This document shows positions 29,970-36,207 of a stretch of 36,207 nucleotides of DNA, in pieces (position 1 is the first letter of the stretch; each line of letters opens with the position of its first letter). Under the pieces are notes generated by a model that saw nothing but the letters and a program-made list of their open reading frames with translations, was not told where the DNA came from and did no database searches. The DNA is taken from assembly GCA_946611635.1 (NCBI GenBank), contig CAMODW010000011.1:1-36207 (forward strand), read 5' to 3'. The translations under genes were made by a program, and so were the position numbers. The stretch is from an uncultured Bacillota bacterium (lineage in GTDB: Bacteria; Bacillota_I; Bacilli_A; RF39; UBA660).

Positions 29970-30848
29970 ATGACAATTAATAGTGAAGTAAATAAAGAAG
30001 AGTTAAAGAATAATTACAACGAGGCTTTAAAAAATAATACTACCTTTAGAAAAATAGTTAAAACAATTAATGCAAAGCCAGAAGTAGCAATGAAATATAC
30101 ATCTTCCTTAGAAGAAACAGCTATTGAACTAACTAATTGTCAGGACTGTCCAGGATTAATTTATTGTAAAAATCGTTTAGAAGGACATATTTTTTATCCA
30201 AATGTTAAAAAAGAACAAATAATATTTTCCTATGTCCCTTGTCATTTTACTAAAGAACAAAAAAAAGCAATAGAAGAAAAAAATAATAGAGAAAAAGATT
30301 TATTAAACGCAACTTTTAAAGATGTAGATATTACCGACAAAAAAAGAGTTAAGGTAATCAAATGGTTAAAAGAATTTTGTGACAATTATAATAAAGCCGG
30401 TTATTTTAAAGGATTATACCTACATGGCAATTTTGGTTGTGGTAAAACATATCTTATTTCAGCTTTATTTAATGAATTATCAAAAAAAAGAATTAATACA
30501 GAGATTGTTTATTATCCCGAATTATTAAGAGAAATAAAAAGTGACTTTGACACCTATGGCGATAGAATTAATTATTTAGAAGATGTAGATTTGTTATTAA
30601 TAGATGATATCGGTGCTGAAAAAGTAACAGAATGGAGTAGAGATGAAATATTAGGAACTATCCTTCAAAAAAGAATGAACAACTATAAAACAACATTTTT
30701 TACATCAAATCTAAATATGGAAGAATTAGAAAGACATTTAAGAATTAATTCTTACAGTGACGATGAAATAAAAGCCAGAAGAATAATTGAAAGAATCAAA
30801 CAATTAACCGTTGATATGGAAATGATTAGTGAAAACAAAAGAAAGTAG
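29970..30848 (+). CDS. dnaI: Primosomal protein DnaI (helicase loader)
   Basis: A 292-residue AAA+ ATPase that loads the replicative helicase. The N-terminal zinc domain shows C57, C60, C66 and C91. The AAA+ domain has Walker A LHGNFGCGKT (K159/T160), Walker B LLLIDDIGAE (D212/D213) and a sensor-1 TSN segment (TTFFTSNLNMEEL). Coupled to dnaB. AGGTGAT immediately precedes ATG 29970. Full length relative to Bacillus DnaI (~310). Confidence 0.95.
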   Translation: MTINSEVNKEELKNNYNEALKNNTTFRKIVKTINAKPEVAMKYTSSLEETAIELTNCQDCPGLIYCKNRLEGHIFYPNVKKEQIIFSYVPCHFTKEQKKAIEEKNNREKDLLNATFKDVDITDKKRVKVIKWLKEFCDNYNKAGYFKGLYLHGNFGCGKTYLISALFNELSKKRINTEIVYYPELLREIKSDFDTYGDRINYLEDVDLLLIDDIGAEKVTEWSRDEILGTILQKRMNNYKTTFFTSNLNMEELERHLRINSYSDDEIKARRIIERIKQLTVDMEMISENKRK

Positions 30849-30868
30849 TAACAAAAATAAAATAAATT

Positions 30869-30877
30869 TGTTATAAT
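30869..30877 (+). promoter_or_regulatory. Extended -10 promoter for fmt
   Basis: TGTTATAAT (TG-N-TATAAT), 18 nt ahead of ATG 30896, in a 47-nt gap after dnaI. Confidence 0.5.
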
Positions 30878-30895
30878 CTTTAAGAGGTAATAAAA

Positions 30896-31831
30896 ATGAA
30901 AGATTTAAGAGTAATATTTATGGGAACACCTGATTTTGCTGTTCCAGTATTAAAAGCACTAGTTGAGAATACTAACGTTGTATTAGTTGTAACTCAACCT
31001 GATAAAAGAGTAGGTAGAAAACAAGAAATAAAAATTACGCCAATAAAAGAATTGGCTAATTCATATAATATACCTGTATTTCAACCTGAAAATATAAAAA
31101 AGGATTTTGAAAAAATTATTAGTTATAAAGCTGATATTATAATTACTTGTGCATATGGGCAAATAATTCCTGAAGTAATACTTAATAATCCTGAATTAGG
31201 ATGCATAAATGTTCATGCTTCGTTACTTCCTAAATTAAGAGGAGGAGCTCCGATACATCACGCTATAATGGACGGGTATAAAGAAACAGGAATCACTATA
31301 ATGTACATGGATAAGGATATGGATACCGGGGATATTATAAGCCAAAAATCTTGTGAAATAGAAATAAATGATAACGTGGAAACTCTTCATGATAAACTAA
31401 GTGCAATGGGAGCAAATCTATTAATAGAAACTTTAACAAATATATTAATAGGATCTTCTAAAAGAATAAAACAAAATGATTCCGAAGCTACCTATGCTTG
31501 GAACATAAAAAGAGAAGAAGAACACATCAATTTTAATAGAACAGCTCTAGAAGTATATAATCATATAAGAGGATTATATCCATTCCCTACAGCTTATTGT
31601 TTAATTAACGGAGAAGAAACAAAAATATTAGAAGCTTACATAGGTGAAAAAGATTCAGACTTTTCATCATCAACAATCTGCGATATAACCAAAGAATCTA
31701 TTGGAATATCTACTAAAGATAAGATTATCTATATAACTAAGATTAAACCATTTGGTAAAAAAGCTATGTTAGTAAAAGATTATTTAAATGGTATAGATAA
31801 AAATAAACTTCTTCATACTATTGTTGAATGA
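30896..31831 (+). CDS. fmt: Methionyl-tRNA formyltransferase
   Basis: A 311-residue enzyme that transfers formyl from 10-formyl-tetrahydrofolate to Met-tRNA(fMet). The start FMGTPDFAVPVLKALVE, the catalytic NVHASLLPKLRGGAPIHHAI segment (Asn and His), and MDTGDI with the catalytic aspartate are diagnostic. The C-terminal beta-barrel (KILEAYIGEKDSD and after) is present. The ribosome-binding site AGAGG precedes ATG 30896. Overlaps the next gene by 4 nt (ATGA). The supplier of its folate cofactor, fhs, is encoded at 22.2 kb. Confidence 0.97.
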   Translation: MKDLRVIFMGTPDFAVPVLKALVENTNVVLVVTQPDKRVGRKQEIKITPIKELANSYNIPVFQPENIKKDFEKIISYKADIIITCAYGQIIPEVILNNPELGCINVHASLLPKLRGGAPIHHAIMDGYKETGITIMYMDKDMDTGDIISQKSCEIEINDNVETLHDKLSAMGANLLIETLTNILIGSSKRIKQNDSEATYAWNIKREEEHINFNRTALEVYNHIRGLYPFPTAYCLINGEETKILEAYIGEKDSDFSSSTICDITKESIGISTKDKIIYITKIKPFGKKAMLVKDYLNGIDKNKLLHTIVE

Positions 31832-32385
31832 AAAAAATAATTAAAGAATATAAATTTTTATTTATATACAGTATCATAATAATTGTTATCTTACTATTTA
31901 TTCTTTTTGCAGTAGATGATAAATACTTTATAAAAAAGAATAATAATACAATAAATACAAAAGAAAAATCTAAAACAATAGATTATAAAAAACAATTAGA
32001 GCAATTATTAAATGAGAATTATTCATACCATTACGACCTTAATTATAATGGTGAAACATATAAATGCGAAGGAATAAAGAAGAAAGAAGAAGAAAAAGGT
32101 AAATGTATAGAACCGGAATCTATAGAATACAATAACGATAATTATCAAGAAGTTTTTAAAAATATAAATACAAAATATTTAGATGTAAATTACATATACA
32201 ATATAATAAAAGAACTTGACCCCGAGATGACAAATCTTAATGTTAAACGATATTACACTTATGATGTAAATATATTGAATATGAAAGGAAACATAATAGT
32301 ATATTCTGATTTGTCAAGAATCACTCAAATTACAATAGCTAACGGGTATTTAACTTATGTATTATATTTTGATAATATAAAATAA
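31828..32385 (+). CDS. Small membrane-anchored protein, unknown function
   Basis: A 185-residue protein with an N-terminal membrane segment (residues ~10-29, FLFIYSIIIIVILLFILFAV) preceded by positive residues, and a ~150-residue domain outside, probably strand-rich. Two cysteines (in TYKCEG and GKCIEP) could form a disulfide. Overlaps the fmt stop by ATGA, so it is translationally coupled and in the same operon. Unrecognised; no enzyme motif. Confidence 0.7.
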   Translation: MKKIIKEYKFLFIYSIIIIVILLFILFAVDDKYFIKKNNNTINTKEKSKTIDYKKQLEQLLNENYSYHYDLNYNGETYKCEGIKKKEEEKGKCIEPESIEYNNDNYQEVFKNINTKYLDVNYIYNIIKELDPEMTNLNVKRYYTYDVNILNMKGNIIVYSDLSRITQITIANGYLTYVLYFDNIK

Positions 32386-32474
32386 ATTTACAAAACTTAA
32401 ATTAACGTATTTACTATTATATTATTCTGCGATATTATCAAAAGGGATATAAATTATTGAGGATAGTGAGCAAG

Positions 32475-32960
32475 ATGGTTAAGAGTATTAAAAACAATTT
32501 TATATTTGAAGGTATTAAATTAAAAAAAAGGCAACAAAAAATTGTCACTCTTTTAAGTAGTTGCAAAGAAGTTCGAGATACTGCCTATCCTTTAGAAAAC
32601 TCTAACGTTACGGAGTTGGTAATTAAAGAATTGTATGCTAGCAAACAAAAGGGATATACCTATTTATCTGGTATATTACAATTAGAAGATGGCGAAAAAG
32701 AAGAAAACAGAAACTTTGTTGCTTATCTTACAGAAAAGAATAATGAGTATCATATCTTATTAGACATTACTCGTAATATAAATGGTGAAAACAAAATGAT
32801 AAGGACTACAGATATTATCCAAGAAGAAGAGGAAAATATTATTTCTCATACTTCATACTGTAGTATTGGTTTTTTACAAGAAAAGGTATTCTCAGAAGAA
32901 TTCCCTAAGGGTTATTTAGATAGTACACCAGTAAAAACAGAACAATTAAGTGCTTTATAA
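32475..32960 (+). CDS. Hypothetical soluble protein
   Basis: A ~161-residue protein I do not recognise. Basic N-terminal ~25 residues (IKNNFIFEGIKLKKRQQKIV) then a mixed, acidic body with no membrane segment or catalytic motif. The start is uncertain: TGAGGA (32458-32463) is 3 nt from GTG 32466 and 12 nt from ATG 32475, and an upstream TTG at 32457 is in frame. A TATTAT at 32433 could be its -10. It is followed by a terminator and lies before a membrane protein. Confidence 0.6.
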   Translation: MVKSIKNNFIFEGIKLKKRQQKIVTLLSSCKEVRDTAYPLENSNVTELVIKELYASKQKGYTYLSGILQLEDGEKEENRNFVAYLTEKNNEYHILLDITRNINGENKMIRTTDIIQEEEENIISHTSYCSIGFLQEKVFSEEFPKGYLDSTPVKTEQLSAL

Positions 32961-32970
32961 GCACCTTTTT
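32950..32970 (+). terminator. Small intrinsic terminator
   Basis: GTGCTT (32950-32955), loop TAT, AAGCAC (32959-32964), then C and five T. The hairpin overlaps the stop codon of the preceding gene. Confidence 0.75.
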
Positions 32971-32985
32971 AATTTGGAGGTAAAA

Positions 32986-34098
32986 ATGAAAAACTATTTC
33001 TTACTCTTTATAACAATCATCGTGTTTGTTTTAACAATTATTTCCAAAGAAATAAATCTTTTTTTGTCTTTTATTCTCCTATTCTTTCCGATACTAATTA
33101 ACTATTACTTCTCTAAAAAAGAGGGGATAGAAATAAGAATAAATTCCAAAATAATTCTTTTATTCTATTTATTTACTTGTGTCTTATATTATCTAATAAG
33201 TAAAGATCATCTATCTTGTATTATTTTATACTTATTACAAATTAGTTATCTTTTTTATAATCCACGATTAAAAATAGAAGAAGACATATTATATACAAAA
33301 GAAATATTTATAAAGAAAAATATTGTAATACCAGAAAATCTAAAAAAAGACTTTCTAAAAGCTGGAATAACTATAAAAAACAATACTCAATCCAATAAAA
33401 ATATAAATACTATAAAAAGTATTAAAGAGTTAGAATCTTTATATCAGCAAATAAAAATAAATCGCAATCGATATGAAAACTTAATAAGAAGTAAAAAATA
33501 TAAAATTGTATCTTCATTTATAATACCGTTTATAATCGTCTTTATTTATATATTCAATCTTCCTAATCCTATAACAACCCCAGTGGTATTATTCACTTAT
33601 TTTTTATATACTATTACAAATGTTTTTCTATCAATATTTCTTCCTAGTGAAAAAGACATTATGAAGAGAAAGCCAAGAATAAAAGGAGAAAACTTATATT
33701 CTAAAGAAGAAAAACTATTTATAATAGTAAACATAATTTGTAATATCATAGCTATTACTATTCCTTATCTGTCTATAATTTATAATACAAACAATCCTAT
33801 TATTGCTTCTTATACATTAATGATTACTATAATTATAGCTAATATTATTAATATCGCTTACCATATAGATGACAGTTTAACTATTATTAATCTGTTTACC
33901 AGTTTTAATAGTATTATTTACATTACAATAATTATTACCAGTATAGCTATCTTTATTAATATAAATAAGATTTATTATATATATAGTATATATCCAATAG
34001 GAAACTATTTAAAAATAATTATTATTTCTTTGTTTGCTATCGCTTGGGAAGATATAATAAAAATAGCCAGATACTTACATAGTAAGAAAGGAGAATAA
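32986..34098 (+). CDS. P-type ATPase-derived membrane protein without catalytic domains
   Basis: A 370-residue protein with about ten membrane helices. Residues 221-231, SEKDIMKRKPR, and preceding NLPNPITTPVVLFTYFLY match the TM5-TM6 loop of Ca2+-type P-type ATPases (P-x-x-DIMxxPPR motif, from family knowledge). RNRYENLIRSKKYKIVSS fits the end of the P domain leading to TM5, and AWEDIIKIARY fits the last helix. DKTGT, TGES and GDGxNDxP are all absent: a ~80-residue cytoplasmic part replaces the P and N domains. Against SERCA the ion ligands N796 and D800 align to Y205 and T209. Start ATG 32986 follows TTGGAGG. Role unknown. Confidence 0.65.
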   Translation: MKNYFLLFITIIVFVLTIISKEINLFLSFILLFFPILINYYFSKKEGIEIRINSKIILLFYLFTCVLYYLISKDHLSCIILYLLQISYLFYNPRLKIEEDILYTKEIFIKKNIVIPENLKKDFLKAGITIKNNTQSNKNINTIKSIKELESLYQQIKINRNRYENLIRSKKYKIVSSFIIPFIIVFIYIFNLPNPITTPVVLFTYFLYTITNVFLSIFLPSEKDIMKRKPRIKGENLYSKEEKLFIIVNIICNIIAITIPYLSIIYNTNNPIIASYTLMITIIIANIINIAYHIDDSLTIINLFTSFNSIIYITIIITSIAIFININKIYYIYSIYPIGNYLKIIIISLFAIAWEDIIKIARYLHSKKGE

Positions 34099-34100
34099 TT

Positions 34101-34988
34101 ATGATAACTTTAACAAAGAATATAGAAGAAGCAAAATTTATTACTCACTCAGGAATATTTCATCCAGACGATGTCTTTTCAACTGCTTTCCTTGATAAAA
34201 TGTTCCCAAATAATAAAGTTATAAGAGTTAATAAAGTAGAAAAAGTAAAAAAAGATCAAATAGTATATGATATAGGATTTGGTAAATTTGACCATCATGG
34301 TAAAGATGCTAGGTGGCGAAATGAAAAACTAAAATATTCGTCTTTTGGCTTATTATGGAAAACCTATGGCCATCAATATTTAGAAAAAATAACTCCACAT
34401 TACCAAGATGTTTGGAAGAAAATAGATGAAAAACTAGTTTGTCAAATAGATGGAATAGATAATGGTAATTTCCCCAAAATTATTGCTGATTATGAATTGC
34501 TTGATTTAGATAAAGTTATAGATTTATATAATAAGAACTGGGATAGTAAAGATGATAATGATGAACAATTTTTAAAAGCCGTATTTGTAGCTTCTGAGTT
34601 GTTAGATAACCTTATCAAAAGAGAAATATCCTATAGTATAGCTTTTAAAAAAGTAATAGAAATAATAAATAATACAGAAGGTGATATCTTATACTTAGAT
34701 GAATATATGCCTTATGAAGAAGCAATTTTTTATAATAACAATAACAATCGCTTTAAAGCGATAATCTATCCTGCTAATAGAGGCGGTTTTAATATAAAAC
34801 CAATTACTATATCTAAAGATTCTTATGAATTAAAATATCACTTTCCTGAAGAGTGGTGTGGCTTAGAAGAAAAAGAATTAATAAACAAAAGTAAAATAAG
34901 AACACTTAGATTTATTCATTCTAATGGTTTTATAGCTTCAACAGGTACAAAAGAAGATGCTTATTTATTATGTAAAAATCTTAATTAA
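34101..34988 (+). CDS. MYG1-family protein (predicted metal-dependent hydrolase/exonuclease)
   Basis: A 295-residue protein of the MYG1 (UPF0160) family, related to DHH phosphoesterases. The N-terminal THSGIFHPDDVFSTAFLDK and VYDIGFGKFDHHGKDARW segments carry the aspartate and DHH-like metal ligands of the family. The C-terminal half includes FPEEWCGLEEKEL and FIHSNGFIASTGTKEDAYLL, matching conserved MYG1 stretches. Eukaryotic MYG1 is an RNA exonuclease; the bacterial role is less clear. Start ATG 34101 is preceded by AAGGAG and lies 2 nt after the upstream gene, so it is probably translated from the same transcript. Confidence 0.9.
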   Translation: MITLTKNIEEAKFITHSGIFHPDDVFSTAFLDKMFPNNKVIRVNKVEKVKKDQIVYDIGFGKFDHHGKDARWRNEKLKYSSFGLLWKTYGHQYLEKITPHYQDVWKKIDEKLVCQIDGIDNGNFPKIIADYELLDLDKVIDLYNKNWDSKDDNDEQFLKAVFVASELLDNLIKREISYSIAFKKVIEIINNTEGDILYLDEYMPYEEAIFYNNNNNRFKAIIYPANRGGFNIKPITISKDSYELKYHFPEEWCGLEEKELINKSKIRTLRFIHSNGFIASTGTKEDAYLLCKNLN

Positions 34989-34994
34989 AAAATA

Positions 34995-35023
34995 AAAAAA
35001 GTGTAACTTAATTACACTTTTTT
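34995..35023 (+). terminator. Strong intrinsic terminator
   Basis: AAAAAAGTGTAA (34995-35006), loop CTTAA, TTACACTTTTTT (35012-35023). A 12-bp stem and a T run. Confidence 0.9.
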
Positions 35024-35040
35024 CTTTAACAAAAAAATAG

Positions 35041-35046
35041 TATAAT
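35041..35046 (+). promoter_or_regulatory. -10 box for the 35072 gene
   Basis: Perfect TATAAT, 25 nt before ATG 35072. No clear -35. Confidence 0.45.
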
Positions 35047-35071
35047 TAAACATAATAAGGAGTTGTTTATT

Positions 35072-36207
35072 ATGGATTACGAAGAAAAAGCTATTAAACT
35101 ACTAAATGGCGATAAACAAGTGCTCAAAGAAATAATTAGTACAATAAAAGAAGAAGATTTTGATACAATAAAAAAACTATATTTTTATATAAAAAATCAT
35201 CATTCTAAATCAGATGTTAATAAATTTATAAACGTTATAATAAATAATATTGATATTGTATACGATGATGAAATGAATCTAAATAGCAACATATCCTTCT
35301 TAAAAGAAGTACAACCTTTAATAATTAAGTTCTTATTAATTAATAACTATGAATTTAGTGATAAGCAATTAAAAAAAATGAAAAACGAGTTATTAATAGA
35401 AATGCCTATTAATGCATCTATAGAAGAAATCTGTCAAAGACTTCAAAGAAAAGAGTTTTCTCCTTCATTATTAAATGTAACAAAGTTAAAAAAAGTTATC
35501 AATTTTGCATCCGTTAATAATTTAGATAAAGTAATAGAAATACTAGTAGATGATTATGATTTTATAATTCAATATAATAATAGTAATATCAATACTTCTT
35601 TACTTCTAAAGCACTCACAAAAACTAAGCTTTCGTGAAAAAATATTACTATCAAAAAGATTTAACAAAGAATTAAAGAGTAAACCTGAAGAAATAACTAA
35701 GTATTTAACTAAAGAAGAAGTAAAATATTTAAAATCAGATATCTATGTTAAAAATATGTTCTTGTCTAAAGGATTAAGATATGATGTTTTAGAATCTAGT
35801 ACTATTACTAATCTAATAGACAATATTAATATTTTTAAATCCTACCCATTTAGAACTATTAACGAGTTCTATGAATCTATTTCTAATAATAAAAAACTAA
35901 GTGATAATAAAGTATTAAAAGATATTTATCTTAACAAAATAGATGATATTTATGATAATATTCGCTTGTTTAAATCTTTAAACAAAGAAAGCATTAATGA
36001 AATTATTGCAGAGTATCCAAGAGAATTAATATATTTAAATCTATTTATTAACGTTAACGAAGAAGAAAAAAAGTGGCTATTAGAATTACCAATTATTAAA
36101 GAAACTCTATATAATACTAAAAAAACAAAAGTATATAATTATCTAAATCATAATGAATTATATAATATATTAAAAACTAAAGATAATATTTTTAAATATA
36201 AAGAGTA
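35072..36207 (+). CDS. Hypothetical helical protein, 3' end outside window
   Basis: From ATG 35072 (AAGGAG, 8 nt spacing) the frame MDYEEKAIKLLNGDKQVLKE stays open to the window end, at least 378 codons. The product is rich in Lys, Asn, Ile and Leu, all predicted helical, and has no signal peptide or membrane helix in the visible part. Helix pairs resembling degenerate repeats recur (LLNGDKQVLKEII, LDKVIEILVDDYD and LFKSLNKESINEII), which suggests an alpha-solenoid. No recognisable motif; function unknown. Confidence 0.8.
   Translation, partial: MDYEEKAIKLLNGDKQVLKEIISTIKEEDFDTIKKLYFYIKNHHSKSDVNKFINVIINNIDIVYDDEMNLNSNISFLKEVQPLIIKFLLINNYEFSDKQLKKMKNELLIEMPINASIEEICQRLQRKEFSPSLLNVTKLKKVINFASVNNLDKVIEILVDDYDFIIQYNNSNINTSLLLKHSQKLSFREKILLSKRFNKELKSKPEEITKYLTKEEVKYLKSDIYVKNMFLSKGLRYDVLESSTITNLIDNINIFKSYPFRTINEFYESISNNKKLSDNKVLKDIYLNKIDDIYDNIRLFKSLNKESINEIIAEYPRELIYLNLFINVNEEEKKWLLELPIIKETLYNTKKTKVYNYLNHNELYNILKTKDNIFKYKE

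Noticed and set aside
1-36207. Mycoplasma genetic code (TGA as Trp)
   Set aside because: TGA terminates rimM, dnaB and fmt at expected ends, and tryptophans are encoded by TGG.
1-36207. CRISPR array, insertion sequence, prophage or tRNA gene
   Set aside because: No regularly spaced repeats, transposase or phage structural genes, or tRNA cloverleaf with TTC loop were seen. The direct repeats found are terminator and promoter elements.

Overview
This is a very AT-rich window from a Gram-positive, walled bacterium of the Bacilli type. The evidence is a set of Bacillus-style genes: tmcAL-yceD-rpmF order, a DnaB/DnaI helicase-loading pair, PriA, rimM-trmD, a FemX-type cell-wall aminoacyltransferase and a NodB-type deacetylase. 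Shine-Dalgarno sites are strong (AAGGAGG or the shifted form AGGTGAT). TGA is used as a stop (rimM, dnaB, fmt), so this is not the Mycoplasma code. The very low GC and the many unrecognised helical proteins suggest an uncultured gut Bacilli/Mollicutes-related lineage (for example RF39-like); that placement is inference.

Layout. 1-838 (minus): 5' part of tmcAL, divergent from yceD-rpmF (991-1665). 1745-8565: a single-pass membrane protein, a FemX-like transferase, a tiny ORF with an 11-bp start-sequestering inverted repeat, a half-size ABC exporter, and a winged-helix/TPR-like protein. 8647-12935: an unknown protein, then an RNA-modification/ribosome-maturation operon (YgjP-like protease, SpoU methyltransferase, rimM, trmD, unknown). 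13128-20747: deoD, then priA bracketed by two paralogous ~680-residue coiled-coil-rich proteins, with a decayed third member between priA and the second paralog. 20775-24804: a deacetylase and an fhs-HD hydrolase operon diverging from a nearly symmetric promoter dyad. 24805-25626: 820 bp without protein genes, carrying two tandem structured RNAs. 25627-31831: a Zn/Cd/Pb-type P1B ATPase, a kinase-fold protein, dnaB, dnaI and fmt. 31828-36207: membrane and hypothetical proteins, a MYG1-family protein and a 3'-truncated hypothetical.

The most notable item is the 24.8-25.6 kb non-coding region. Two RNAs share an identical 32-nt promoter/5' segment. Each has a consensus promoter with 17-bp spacing (TTGACA or TTGACT, then TATACT) and each ends in an intrinsic terminator. 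In both, the 5' end can pair with the loop of a distal hairpin, a large pseudoknot. I could not match them to a known RNA family. They lie directly upstream of a metal-efflux ATPase, so an attenuator or riboswitch role is possible but unproven. Secondary items are the priA-flanking paralog cluster with a 34-bp terminator/promoter direct repeat, a stand-alone P-type ATPase membrane domain lacking catalytic parts, a divergent kinase-fold protein, and the peptide-sized ORF upstream of an ABC exporter.

How genes connect: fhs makes 10-formyl-tetrahydrofolate, which fmt uses to formylate initiator tRNA. PriA, DnaB and DnaI belong to the Bacillus-type primosome. FemX-like and NodB-type enzymes both modify peptidoglycan. 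TmcAL, the SpoU enzyme, TrmD, RimM and L32 serve translation. All start sites were re-chosen by ribosome-binding-site spacing. In several genes the GTG inside the AGGTGAT ribosome-binding site is only an apparent start.
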